Of a stretch of 64,000 nt of DNA, positions 9,179 to 18,024 are shown piece after piece. The stretch is taken from the NCBI RefSeq assembly GCF_900111595.1, contig NZ_FOHN01000011.1, positions 35,801 to 99,800 of the forward strand, given 5' to 3'. Position numbers and translations under genes: made by a program. The notes below the pieces were generated by a model. The model ran no database searches and was not told where the DNA came from. It saw only the letters and a program-made list of their open reading frames with translations. The first letter of the stretch is position 1; every line of letters begins with the position of its first letter. Source of the stretch: [Clostridium] polysaccharolyticum (lineage in GTDB: Bacteria > Bacillota > Clostridia > Lachnospirales > Lachnospiraceae).

Positions 9179-10924
9179 ATGAGAAAAAAATTTCTTGCTA
9201 TTTTGTTATCCTGCTCTATGGTGTTTACATTATCCGCATGTGGAAATAGTACAAAGAATACAGTAACAGATGATGTGAAGACCACTCAAGATGCAGATGC
9301 AGCAGACTTGGATGATATTATTCCAGATGAAACCGTTACTTTGGATGTGTTCACACAGCTGGCAAACTACTCAGGAGAGCAAATTGGATGGTTTGCACAA
9401 GTGATGAAAGAAAAATTCAATGTAAAATTAAATATCATTCCAGATCCGGCAGATGAAGGTGTCTTTGCTACTCGTATGGAATCAGGAAATCTTGGTGACA
9501 TCGTTATTTTCGGTGGAGACATGGACAAATACAATCAGGCAGTGGAAAAAGGAATGCTTTTTGACTGGAATGAGGAAGATTTATTAGATAACTATGGTTC
9601 TTATATGAAAGACCATATGAAAGAAGCATTACAGCAAAATGCAGATATCTCTGGTGGAACAACTTATGGTTTTGGTTATGATGTTGGAACCAATCCAGAT
9701 GATTTAAAAGGTTTTGATTATCACCCAGACATTCGTTATGACTTATATAAAGAAATCGGAAGTCCAAAGATCGCTGTATTGGAAGACTACATTGATGTAT
9801 TAGAGAAAATGCAGAAAGCTTGTCCAAAATCTGATTCTGGAAAACAGACATATGGTGTATCCTTATTCCCTGACTGGGATGGAGATATGGTTATGTTCGT
9901 AAAAGCAACTGCTGCTTTATACGGATGGGAAGAATTTGGTTTTGGTTTATACAATGTAAATACACAGGAATATCAGGATTGTTTAAGGGATGGCAGTGAA
10001 TATTTAAGATGCCTGAAGTTCTATAACCAGTTATATCAAAAAGGTTTATTAGATCCAGACTCTTCTACTCAGACTTATGATAATGTAATCGAAGATTATA
10101 CAGATGGTTCTGCATTCTTTAACTTATTTGCATGGATGGGTGCAAACTCTTACAATACACAAGAACATTTAACAGATGGAAAAGCAATGCTTGCAGTACC
10201 AGCAGAAGATTCTGCACCATTGGTAAATGGATGTAACATTTACGGTGGTAACCGTATCTGGACAATTGGTGCCAATACAGAATATCCAGAATTATGTATG
10301 GCAATTCTTAACTGGCTTTGTACTCCAGAAGGTACTATGGTAATGGAATATGGTCCACAGGGTATAACTTGGGATTACAATGCAGATGGAAAAATTGAAT
10401 TTACTGAATTGGGTAAAAAAACAAATAAAGATCAAAATACAGAAATGACAGATGGTTACTCTGGTACATTTAAAGATGGCCGTGCCCAGATGAATAACAC
10501 CACATGGGCATTAGATGCAGAAAATCCAGATTCCAACGGTGAAACATATAACGATGAAAAATGGGAAAGTGAATTAAATGCGGATGTATCCGAGATTCAG
10601 CAGACATGGCGTGATGACATGGGTGCTCCAAATGCGAATGAGTTTTTTGCTAATAGAAATTATTCTTTAATCCTTGGTACTACTTATATTGCCAGTACAA
10701 AGGATGACGAATTACAGGTTATCTGGAATCAGGTTGCTACCTGCATTAAGGAAAATTCATGGAAGGCCATTTATGCAAAAAATGATGCTGAATTTGACAA
10801 GATCGTAAAAACAATGCAGAGCAAAGCGAAAGAATATGGCTATGATCAGTGTGTTGAATACCAGAAGAAAGAAGCAGAAGCAAGAAAAGCAGCAGAAGAT
10901 GCAGTTAAGGCTTTAAAAAAATAA
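9179..10924 (+). CDS. Extracellular sugar-binding lipoprotein, LplA type
   Basis: A 581-residue protein with a lipoprotein signal peptide (MRKKFLAILLSCSMVFTL) and lipobox LSAC, so it should be anchored to the outer face of the membrane by Cys21. The mature part has the extracellular solute-binding fold, and its length fits the large LplA/YtcQ binding proteins rather than the ~430-residue MalE type. It follows two matching permeases behind an AAAGAGGGAGAAGG ribosome site and ends the operon before a terminator. It would capture the oligosaccharide later cut by the GH29 and GH42 enzymes. The exact ligand is not readable from sequence. Confidence 0.92.
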   Translation: MRKKFLAILLSCSMVFTLSACGNSTKNTVTDDVKTTQDADAADLDDIIPDETVTLDVFTQLANYSGEQIGWFAQVMKEKFNVKLNIIPDPADEGVFATRMESGNLGDIVIFGGDMDKYNQAVEKGMLFDWNEEDLLDNYGSYMKDHMKEALQQNADISGGTTYGFGYDVGTNPDDLKGFDYHPDIRYDLYKEIGSPKIAVLEDYIDVLEKMQKACPKSDSGKQTYGVSLFPDWDGDMVMFVKATAALYGWEEFGFGLYNVNTQEYQDCLRDGSEYLRCLKFYNQLYQKGLLDPDSSTQTYDNVIEDYTDGSAFFNLFAWMGANSYNTQEHLTDGKAMLAVPAEDSAPLVNGCNIYGGNRIWTIGANTEYPELCMAILNWLCTPEGTMVMEYGPQGITWDYNADGKIEFTELGKKTNKDQNTEMTDGYSGTFKDGRAQMNNTTWALDAENPDSNGETYNDEKWESELNADVSEIQQTWRDDMGAPNANEFFANRNYSLILGTTYIASTKDDELQVIWNQVATCIKENSWKAIYAKNDAEFDKIVKTMQSKAKEYGYDQCVEYQKKEAEARKAAEDAVKALKK

Positions 10925-10959
10925 TTAATTTTCGATAGTCTCATATTATCCTATATATC

Positions 10960-10990
10960 GGCGGGTGCTTACGGGTGCCCGTCTTTTTTG
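10960..10990 (+). terminator. Rho-independent terminator of the glycan locus
   Basis: A 9-bp stem with some G-T pairs (GGCGGGTGC / GTGCCCGTC) is followed by TTTTTT. Confidence 0.8.
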
Positions 10991-11063
10991 TTTTGTAGAA
11001 AAGTTCTCGGTCTAATAGAATAAAACTGTTGCTCAGACCAAAGGACTTCTAAAAGAAACAATG

Positions 11064-11092
11064 TTGAGTTGAGATTAAGAATACGGTATAAT
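11064..11092 (+). promoter_or_regulatory. Promoter of the Abi-type gene
   Basis: TTGAGT (11064-11069), a 17-bp spacer and TATAAT (11087-11092) form a near-consensus vegetative promoter about 50 bp before the Abi-type start codon. Confidence 0.65.
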
Positions 11093-11148
11093 AGATCTTA
11101 ACTAAAAGGAATGGGTTGTTGTATTATGTTAATTAATGGGAGAGAGCT

Positions 11149-12018
11149 ATGGGGTATGAAAAAACAGATGCGCTGATGCGTCATTTGCGTGACAGTGGGA
11201 TCGCGATAGGAGGTTCAGAGCAGAAAAGGCAATTAATTAATACAGGATATTTTCATGGGTACAAAGGTTATCGTTTTTTTGGAAATAATCAGAGGCGGTT
11301 GCCGTTTACTTCGTATAATGAAGTTTATGCCACGATACAATATGATTCTGATTTGAAAGCTTTATTGTATGGAAAAATGATGTATATTGAGACTGCCGTT
11401 AAAAATATTGCATTAGAGAGTATATTGGTAAATGCTGATTCAGAATCTATTCAGTCTAGTCTTGCAAATGCTTACAAAAAGAATAATTTAAAGATAACAC
11501 ATTTTTATAACAGTGTGGGCTATTCCGATGTTCCGATTTGAGCTTTGTTTGAAATAATGACAATGGGTGATCTGGGATATCTATTATCTTGTCTTACATA
11601 TGATGTTAGAGATGATATTTCAAGACGTTTATGTCTAAATGTATCTTGCGATACAGGTAGGCAATTGATTTATAAGTACATTTATACTTTAAAAGATCTG
11701 CGTAATGCCATTGCGCATAATGCAGTGATATTTGATACTAGATTTCGGAATATTGAACCTACTAAAGCGATGAAACAATGCTTGAAACTAGAGATTGGGT
11801 TACCATATGTAAACTTTAAAACCATAGGGGATTATATAATACTTATGTGCTATTATATGAAATTATTATGTGTATCAAAAATAGAAACGGAAGCTTTTAT
11901 TCGTGAATTTGAAGAATTAACTGATTATTATCGTCAAGCTGTTAGTTCTAATGTTGCTGCAATAGTGATACATTCAGATTTGAAAAAGAGGATGAGTATT
12001 TTAAAAAAATATATATAA
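11149..12018 (+). pseudogene. AbiD/AbiF-like (Abi_2) HEPN protein, interrupted by in-frame UGA
   Basis: Two pieces in the same frame are separated only by TGA at 11539-11541. The N-terminal piece (130 codons) has the Abi_2 layout; the C-terminal piece starts ALFEIMTMGDLG and carries the HEPN RNase motif RNAIAH (11701-11718). In Abi_2 proteins a tryptophan precedes this (P-[IL]-W-x-x-x-E), so the TGA sits exactly where TGG is expected. Read through, the protein would be 289 residues, close to normal for the family. Abi_2 proteins act in abortive phage infection. The gene has its own promoter, and a GGGAGAG ribosome site before the start. It is either a recent nonsense mutant, a sequencing error or a read-through product; everything else in the frame is intact. 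Confidence 0.85.
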
Positions 12019-12021
12019 AAC

Positions 12022-12050
12022 TTGCATATTTTCATTGTTTGATGTATAAT
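12022..12050 (+). promoter_or_regulatory. Strong promoter of a small RNA
   Basis: TTGCAT (12022-12027), exactly 17 bp, then perfect TATAAT (12045-12050). It begins four bases after the stop codon of the Abi-type gene and faces a region with no protein gene. The expected transcription start is near 12057. Confidence 0.75.
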
Positions 12051-12055
12051 ATAAA

Positions 12056-12121
12056 TACTAATTGGGGTATGTATTTGAGGATGCATACTTAAGAGAGTCG
12101 AAGCGTGGTTCGGCTCTTTTT
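12056..12121 (+). ncRNA. Small two-hairpin RNA next to the Abi-type gene
   Basis: The predicted transcript of about 65 nt holds hairpin 1 (12066-12089: 9 bp, loop TTGAGG) and hairpin 2 (12094-12117: 9 bp, loop GCGTGG) ending in TTTTT, so hairpin 2 doubles as terminator. It has no ribosome site or ORF. A conserved structured RNA named after abiF genes has been described in bacteria, and AbiF relatives have been reported to pair with RNA antitoxins. The promoter, the structure and the position support such a role here, but I cannot confirm that it matches the published motif. Confidence 0.65.
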
Positions 12122-12239
12122 CGATCATTATGATTTTTTTGTTTTACATAGAAAGAGCGAAGTTCTTCAGGAATAGTGAAAACACTTTATAAAAAAATTA
12201 CCCCTTTCCATTTTGCTTGTAATGGTTTATAATAACACT

Positions 12240-12512
12240 TAGGAATTAGGAAAGCAAAGAAGGGAACAAGTAAGATTCGAGAGCGTTTCTTAGAGAATAG
12301 CCGGCTGGTGCAAGGCTTGAAACATTTGATTCTGAATACATCCTGGAGCTGCTGCCTGAACACTTTCGTAAGTAGGGTAAGCTGGGAACGCCCAATACAG
12401 CGTGCGAGTGTGATTGCACTCAGTGAGGAAAATTTCGTGAGGAATTTTTATAACCAGAGGTGGTACCGCATATTATGCCCTTTGTATCTTGTTTGAGATA
12501 CAGAGGGTTTTT
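12240..12512 (+). promoter_or_regulatory. T-box leader, tyrosyl
   Basis: The classic T-box parts are present in order: AGAGAGCG bulge region of stem I, the GGCTGGTGCAAGG apical loop (about 12302-12315), a specifier region GAATACATCC with codon UAC for Tyr (about 12334-12343), the T-box GAGGTGGTACCGCA (about 12457-12471), and a 12-bp terminator (CCCTTTGTATCT / AGATACAGAGGG) with seven T. The UGGU bulge suits a tRNA with discriminator A, as tRNA-Tyr has. Uncharged tRNA-Tyr would favour the antiterminator and let tyrS be transcribed. A -10 TATAAT lies at 12228-12233 with a weak -35 (TTTCCA) 17 bp upstream. A 62-codon frame inside the leader is not a gene. Confidence 0.93.
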
Positions 12513-12678
12513 TTGATTTCTAGAAAATTGCACTTCGCTACATTTTTTAGAAATTAAAAAGCTCTACCACATTCATCACAACGCTCCATATCATGCAAAC
12601 TTGATTCTGATAGAAGTTTTAAGTTCATTTTGGATACAAGGCTGCGTTACAAAGACGCACACGAAAGGAGAAAGCAAT

Positions 12679-13902
12679 ATGACAATTTATGACGAGTTAG
12701 TAGCCCGTGGCTTAATCGCACAGGTAACAGATGAAAAAGAAATCAAAGAATTAGTAAACACAGGAAAAGCAACCTTCTATATTGGATTTGATCCTACGGC
12801 AGATTCTTTACACGTAGGACATTTCATGGCACTTTGCCTTATGAAACGTTTACAGATGGCTGGGAACAAACCAGTTGTGTTAATCGGTGGTGGTACCGGT
12901 TACATTGGTGACCCATCTGGCAGAACGGACCTTCGCAGCATGATGACACCAGAAATGATTCAGCATAACTGTGACTGTTTCAAAAAACAAATGGAACGTT
13001 TTATTGAATTTGGTGATGATAAAGCAATCATGGTAAATAATGCAGACTGGCTATTGAAATTAAATTACATTGATGTACTTCGTGAGGTAGGACCATGCTT
13101 TTCCGTAAATAATATGCTTCGTGCAGAATGCTACAAACAGAGAATGGAAAAAGGATTATCCTTTTTAGAATTTAACTACATGATTATGCAGTCCTATGAC
13201 TTTTATCATTTATTCAGGCACTATGGCTGTAACATGCAGTTCGGTGGTGACGACCAATGGTCAAACATGTTAGGTGGTACGGAGTTAATCCGTAAGAAAT
13301 TAGGTAAAGATGCTTATGCAATGACAATTACGCTTCTTACAAACTCAGAAGGCAAGAAAATGGGTAAAACAGCTAGTGGTGCAGTATGGCTAGATCCAAA
13401 TAAAACATCTCCATTTGAATTCTTCCAGTACTGGAGAAATGTTGGAGACAGCGATGTATTAAGATGTATCCGTATGCTTACATTCCTTCCGTTAGAGCAA
13501 ATTGAAGAAATGGATAGCTGGGAAGGAAGCCAGTTAAACCAGGCAAAAGAAATTCTTGCTTATGAGCTGACAAAATTAGTCCATGGAGAAGAAGAAGCAG
13601 AAAAAGCAAAAACAGCTTCTCATGCTTTATTTGCAGGTGGTGCAGATGATTCCAATATGCCTACAACAGAAATCAGTGCAGAACAGCTTACAGATGGAGC
13701 AATTGGCATTATGGACCTGATGATGGTCTGCAAACTGGTTCCTTCTAAGAGTGAAGCAAGACGTCTTATCCAGCAAGGCGGGGTATTTGTAAATGATAAC
13801 AAAGTAGAAGCAATTGATTTTAAAGTAACGGAAGAAATGTTAAAAGAAAATGTAAAAATCAGAAAAGGAAAGAAAAAATTCCATAAAGCAGTAATGCAAT
13901 AA
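12679..13902 (+). CDS. tyrS: Tyrosyl-tRNA synthetase
   Basis: A 407-residue class I synthetase of the TyrS (not TyrZ) type: the HIGH motif appears as HVGH (near residue 47), the KMSKS-type loop as KKMGKT (near 233), and a C-terminal S4 RNA-binding domain begins near residue 340. The start at 12679 follows AAAGGAGAAAG; an upstream in-frame extension of 26 codons has no ribosome site and does not match the family. It charges tRNA-Tyr. Transcription is controlled by the T-box leader upstream, whose specifier codon agrees with the product. Confidence 0.97.
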   Translation: MTIYDELVARGLIAQVTDEKEIKELVNTGKATFYIGFDPTADSLHVGHFMALCLMKRLQMAGNKPVVLIGGGTGYIGDPSGRTDLRSMMTPEMIQHNCDCFKKQMERFIEFGDDKAIMVNNADWLLKLNYIDVLREVGPCFSVNNMLRAECYKQRMEKGLSFLEFNYMIMQSYDFYHLFRHYGCNMQFGGDDQWSNMLGGTELIRKKLGKDAYAMTITLLTNSEGKKMGKTASGAVWLDPNKTSPFEFFQYWRNVGDSDVLRCIRMLTFLPLEQIEEMDSWEGSQLNQAKEILAYELTKLVHGEEEAEKAKTASHALFAGGADDSNMPTTEISAEQLTDGAIGIMDLMMVCKLVPSKSEARRLIQQGGVFVNDNKVEAIDFKVTEEMLKENVKIRKGKKKFHKAVMQ

Positions 13903-13925
13903 AGTTCTCTTTGTAAAATTGCAGT

Positions 13926-13952
13926 CCAGGCAGTTTCAGTGAAACTGTCTGG
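13926..13952 (+). terminator. Probable terminator of tyrS
   Basis: CCAGGCAGTTT pairs with AAACTGTCTGG around a 5-nt loop. The following sequence (ATTTATTA) is only moderately T-rich, so termination may be leaky. Confidence 0.5.
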
Positions 13953-14037
13953 ATTTATTAGCTTAGTGAAAAACAACAATAAAATTTGCCTAAAATGTAA
14001 TAAAGCAATAGTTTTAAGTGACGTTTGCTGCATTTTG

Positions 14038-14046
14038 TGCTATAAT
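14038..14046 (+). promoter_or_regulatory. Extended -10 promoter before the first diguanylate cyclase
   Basis: TGCTATAAT is an extended -10 element without a clear -35, about 55 bp before the start codon. Confidence 0.45.
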
Positions 14047-14102
14047 ATTAAAAAATAGTGCAGTTCATATAGGGATATGAAAAGAAATGCGGGGGACGTT
14101 CG

Positions 14103-16004
14103 ATGAAGAAAGGTTTAACGACGGCTCAGTTAGAAGTAGCTGCTATATTGGCTATGCTCTGTGAGCATTTATCTTGGATAACTTTCAACTTTTATACTCC
14201 TCAGGCACACTTCATGCGAATAGTTGGAAAATTAGCAATACCGATTATCTGTTACTTATCTGTCAGCTTTTATGAAAAGGCAAAAAACATAACAAAATAC
14301 ATACTTTGTTTACTTCTATTTTGGGGCTTATCTATTTATCCATATCACATATTTTATACAGCAAAGATTACAGGAAAGCAGAATATTATATTTGATGTGC
14401 TATTAGGCTTTTTGGTAATGGCTATACTAGATTCACTAAAACTGAAGAAGATATGGAAAGTCATACTGATAGCAGCCATTCTGATTTTATCCATCTGTTT
14501 TAGTAATAATCCACTGATATTTATTTTATTTATGGCTGATTTCCGTCACAGTCATTCCTATAACAGAATGGTCAGGACCATTATAAAAATAGCAGCAGCA
14601 GCAGTCTTATTTACATTAATTTCCCAAAGTATCTGTCAATCTGCAGGGGCATATGTTTCGAGGGAAGCATGGAAAGAATCTGTAAATTATATAGGATTTC
14701 TGCTGGCCATACCATTATTAAAGAAATGTCAATTAAGGAAAAAAGAAGAGGTTGTGAAAGGATATTTCTTAATCGTTTATCCGATACAATTCTTGCTCTT
14801 AAAGAATTTTGTACATATCACATCAGGAAATTTTTATCGGATTTATCTGTATATCCATTTACTTGGTATCCTGATTGTACTGCGATTGGGGTATAGTACA
14901 TTGAAAGCGAAGCTTTCGCATGTTCAGACTGCTAATATAGTCATGCTTAGTTTTGCATTGCTTTTCATGTTAGGGTATTATTTTCAACTGACAGCTTTTA
15001 GCCTGCAAGTTATGATTGCGGCAGTAAAAATAGAAATGACAGGACTTACTGGCATGATAATTGGGTTTACGTGGTTTATGAATGAGTTCTGTAATAATCC
15101 GATCAGTAATTTTGTGTACATAGTAGAAGGAATGGTAACAAGTGCCTGTATTTATGCTATCTACACATTGGGACAGAATAAGCTGTTTTATAAGGCCGTT
15201 GGCGTGAAGCATTTTAAAGAGCATTCTATTATTGTCTCAGTAAGAGGGCCTGTATGGATTTTGTTTTTCGCTTATATGGCAATGATTATGCTGCTAACGC
15301 TTTTCATGTGCCTTTATAAAATGAAGCATAGTGATGGAATAGAGCGAAGACAAAGTGTAACCTTGTTAATAGCGGAGGGAGCAGGTTTTGTTCTGCTGAT
15401 GCTTAGAATTATATTACGGAATGAAGAATATGATGTGGGAACTTTTGCGGTGTTTTCTTTTGTGCTTTTATTTTCCTTTTCCATATGTCAGAATGATTAT
15501 TTGGATAATATCCAGACAGAGAGGGAAAGAGATCCGCTGACGGGATTATGTAATCGTGGTTATTTTATAGAACAGGTGCAAAAGAAACTGGAAAAAAAAA
15601 TAAAAGGAACTATGTTTATGATAGACATGGATAATTTCAAAATGGTCAATGACAATTATGGACATGGAACAGGAGACAAGGTGCTCATTGCTCTTGCAGA
15701 TTCTTTAAAACAAGTTATGGGATCTGACAATTTTGTATCTAGGATAGGAGGAGATGAATTCTGTATCTTTATACATAGCCATATTGATGAAAATGAAATG
15801 AAAAAAATTACAGAACGGTTAGAAGTTAAATTCCATAAGAACTTAGAGCAGCGTAATCTGAATCTGCTTTCCACTTTGTCCGTAGGAATTGCAAGATATG
15901 ATGGAAAAGGAAAGATTTCTTTTGAAGAGTTATATGAAAATGCAGATAAGGCATTATATCTAGCAAAAAATAGTGGAAAAAGCCAATACAAATTTTATGC
16001 TTAG
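14103..16004 (+). CDS. Membrane diguanylate cyclase with TraX-like N-terminus
   Basis: A 633-residue protein. Residues 1-230 resemble the TraX family (multi-helix membrane domain; LEVAAILAMLCEHLSW then MRIVGKLAIPI). Residues 235-465 hold a second set of about seven helices, and residues 470-633 are a GGDEF domain with the DPLTGLCNR entry motif and intact GGDEF at 549-553. It should make c-di-GMP from two GTP in response to a membrane or extracellular cue. The start follows GCGGGGGACG. TraX is best known as an acetylase in conjugation, but fused to GGDEF it is more likely a sensor. It forms a tandem pair with the next gene, 45 bp downstream. Confidence 0.88.
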   Translation: MKKGLTTAQLEVAAILAMLCEHLSWITFNFYTPQAHFMRIVGKLAIPIICYLSVSFYEKAKNITKYILCLLLFWGLSIYPYHIFYTAKITGKQNIIFDVLLGFLVMAILDSLKLKKIWKVILIAAILILSICFSNNPLIFILFMADFRHSHSYNRMVRTIIKIAAAAVLFTLISQSICQSAGAYVSREAWKESVNYIGFLLAIPLLKKCQLRKKEEVVKGYFLIVYPIQFLLLKNFVHITSGNFYRIYLYIHLLGILIVLRLGYSTLKAKLSHVQTANIVMLSFALLFMLGYYFQLTAFSLQVMIAAVKIEMTGLTGMIIGFTWFMNEFCNNPISNFVYIVEGMVTSACIYAIYTLGQNKLFYKAVGVKHFKEHSIIVSVRGPVWILFFAYMAMIMLLTLFMCLYKMKHSDGIERRQSVTLLIAEGAGFVLLMLRIILRNEEYDVGTFAVFSFVLLFSFSICQNDYLDNIQTERERDPLTGLCNRGYFIEQVQKKLEKKIKGTMFMIDMDNFKMVNDNYGHGTGDKVLIALADSLKQVMGSDNFVSRIGGDEFCIFIHSHIDENEMKKITERLEVKFHKNLEQRNLNLLSTLSVGIARYDGKGKISFEELYENADKALYLAKNSGKSQYKFYA

Positions 16005-16049
16005 CGTAAAAATAAGATAAAATGAGAAATGGTGGTGAGAGTATTTCTT

Positions 16050-17963
16050 ATGTTAAAAAAACTAAAACTGCATCAGCTGGTTGTAATTGTTATTATTGCT
16101 ATTATATGTGATAACATTGGCTGTAAAGTGTTTGGGGAGAATTTAATTGCAGGGCAGGTACTTCAATTTATAGGTGGAATGGCATTGCCTATGATCTTAT
16201 ACATTTTAGCAGAGTCGTTTATGCAGACAAATAATGAAAGAAATTTTATACTTCAGGTGTTTGGTACATGGATTCTTTCTATATATCCATATGATATGTT
16301 TATGGGAGCTGAATTTGCGAGAAAGCAGAATCTGCTTTATGATATTTTGCTTGCTTCAGTTGTTTTAGTAATTGAAAAAGCAAGAAAAGAGGAAAGGCTT
16401 AAATTAATAATTGCAATCATTCTGCATTTTCTGCTTTGCCTAATAGCAATGAAAAGCAGCAGAAATTCCATTATTCCATTACTGTATATCTTTCTGTATT
16501 ATGGAAAAATGAACGGTTATAGAAAAGATAAAAAGGAAAAAATAGATTTTACTTTTTGGCAAGTAATACTTGTCATGGGAAATTTTCTGTTTAGAGTAGC
16601 TATAGATTTGAAGTATCACAATAACTGGGTGTGCAACTGGTATCTTCTTGGTAATCTTCTGGCAATTCCTATTATTTATTTTTATGAAAAAAACCACATA
16701 TTAATTCGAGATAAACTGCAGTCTATTTTATACTCGTATCCCTTTATTTTTATTGGATTATGTATAGTATTTCACTGTCCATGCTATGATTATAATGAAT
16801 ATTATTTAACTCTTAGCACAATTACAACTATTATGCTGATTGTGTTTGGCTGCATGTCTTTAACAAATAGAACTTCTAAAGCACAGCTTGCAAATATTAT
16901 GCTGATTATCACATCTATATTTTTTATGAGCGGCCTATATCTCCAATTGACAACTGGAGATATAAGAGTTGTATATTTGTCACAGAAAATCCAGTACTGC
17001 GGAATAATTGGAATGCTTATTTCGTTTACGAAATTAATTGATGCATTTTATTATGCAAAGTTTCCAAAGTGGCTTTACTATCTAGAATATACGATTTCTA
17101 CATTAGTCATTCTTAGTTTGTTTTCTGTAGAACAAAACAATTTTTTTTATCGTTCACTTGTATTAAGAAAAACAGAAGGAATAGTATGTGTATTTGAAAC
17201 ACCAGGTATTTTATGTATTATATTTTACTTATACGTTGCATTTCTTTTTTTGTATATAGCTTATTTTTGTATTAAGAAAATAAAGTCTTGTGAAAAGAAT
17301 GACAGGATACAATGTATTAATATTTTAGCAGGGGCCTCTATGCCAAGTATATGTATGTTCATTAAAGCAACAGGGCTTACAAGGGGCTATGATCTTATGA
17401 CATTTGGAATATTAGGAGTTATTTTTTTCTTTTCACTGGCACTTGTAAAAGATGATTCATTAGACAGAATACTAACAGAGGCAGAAAAAGATCCATTAAC
17501 AGGTGTAAGTAACAGGGGCTTTTTTATAGATGTGGTTAGTGGATGGCTGCAGAAAAGAAAAAAAGGTTCTCTGGTGATGCTTGATTTAGATGATTTTAAG
17601 GATGTAAATGATAATTTTGGACATGGAGTCGGGGATAAGGTTTTATCTACGCTCGGAGAGTCTATTACACAAGTAATTGCACAGACAAATTTTACAGCCA
17701 GATTTGGAGGAGACGAATTCTGTATTTTTCTTATTAATCAGGTATCGAAAAAAGAAATAGCGGTTATTATGGAACAGTTAAATGAAGCATTTCAGAATAA
17801 TATCCGGTTTTTGAAACTGGATATAAAAACGGATTTATCAATTGGAATTGCAGTAAATAATGGAAAAACAAGAATTTCTTTTGAAGAATTATATGAAAAT
17901 GCAGATAAGGCGTTATATTTAGCAAAAAACAGTGGAAAAGGCCAATACAAGTTTTATAAATAA
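16050..17963 (+). CDS. Second TraX-like/GGDEF diguanylate cyclase (tandem paralogue)
   Basis: A 637-residue paralogue of the preceding protein with the same order of membrane segments and an intact GGDEF (553-557). The start at 16050 is preferred over an in-frame ATG seven codons earlier because GGTGGTGAG precedes it. The membrane halves have diverged strongly, but the last 25 residues (SFEELYENADKALYLAKNSG and on) are almost identical, at DNA level too. This points to gene duplication with strong constraint or gene conversion at the 3' end. Different sensor halves on the same output suggest two signals feeding one c-di-GMP pool. Confidence 0.88.
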   Translation: MLKKLKLHQLVVIVIIAIICDNIGCKVFGENLIAGQVLQFIGGMALPMILYILAESFMQTNNERNFILQVFGTWILSIYPYDMFMGAEFARKQNLLYDILLASVVLVIEKARKEERLKLIIAIILHFLLCLIAMKSSRNSIIPLLYIFLYYGKMNGYRKDKKEKIDFTFWQVILVMGNFLFRVAIDLKYHNNWVCNWYLLGNLLAIPIIYFYEKNHILIRDKLQSILYSYPFIFIGLCIVFHCPCYDYNEYYLTLSTITTIMLIVFGCMSLTNRTSKAQLANIMLIITSIFFMSGLYLQLTTGDIRVVYLSQKIQYCGIIGMLISFTKLIDAFYYAKFPKWLYYLEYTISTLVILSLFSVEQNNFFYRSLVLRKTEGIVCVFETPGILCIIFYLYVAFLFLYIAYFCIKKIKSCEKNDRIQCINILAGASMPSICMFIKATGLTRGYDLMTFGILGVIFFFSLALVKDDSLDRILTEAEKDPLTGVSNRGFFIDVVSGWLQKRKKGSLVMLDLDDFKDVNDNFGHGVGDKVLSTLGESITQVIAQTNFTARFGGDEFCIFLINQVSKKEIAVIMEQLNEAFQNNIRFLKLDIKTDLSIGIAVNNGKTRISFEELYENADKALYLAKNSGKGQYKFYK

Positions 17964-18024
17964 ATTCTGTCATAGGATAAAAGAAATGGCATATAGATAT
18001 AATAATGTTATTAGAGGGAAAAAT

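Noticed and set aside
10995..11056. Imperfect inverted repeat before the Abi-type gene
   Set aside because: Arms AGAAAAGTTCTCGGTCT and AGACCAAAGGACTTCT pair only in parts and lie upstream of the promoter; too weak to call a structured RNA or operator.
12308..12496. 62-codon open frame inside the tyrS leader
   Set aside because: It lies wholly within the T-box, covering its apical loop, specifier and terminator; it has no ribosome site and the RNA structure explains the sequence.
14103..17963. TraX-like domains as a sign of a conjugative plasmid or ICE
   Set aside because: No relaxase, coupling protein or type IV secretion genes are near, and both domains are fused to GGDEF; a sensor role fits better.
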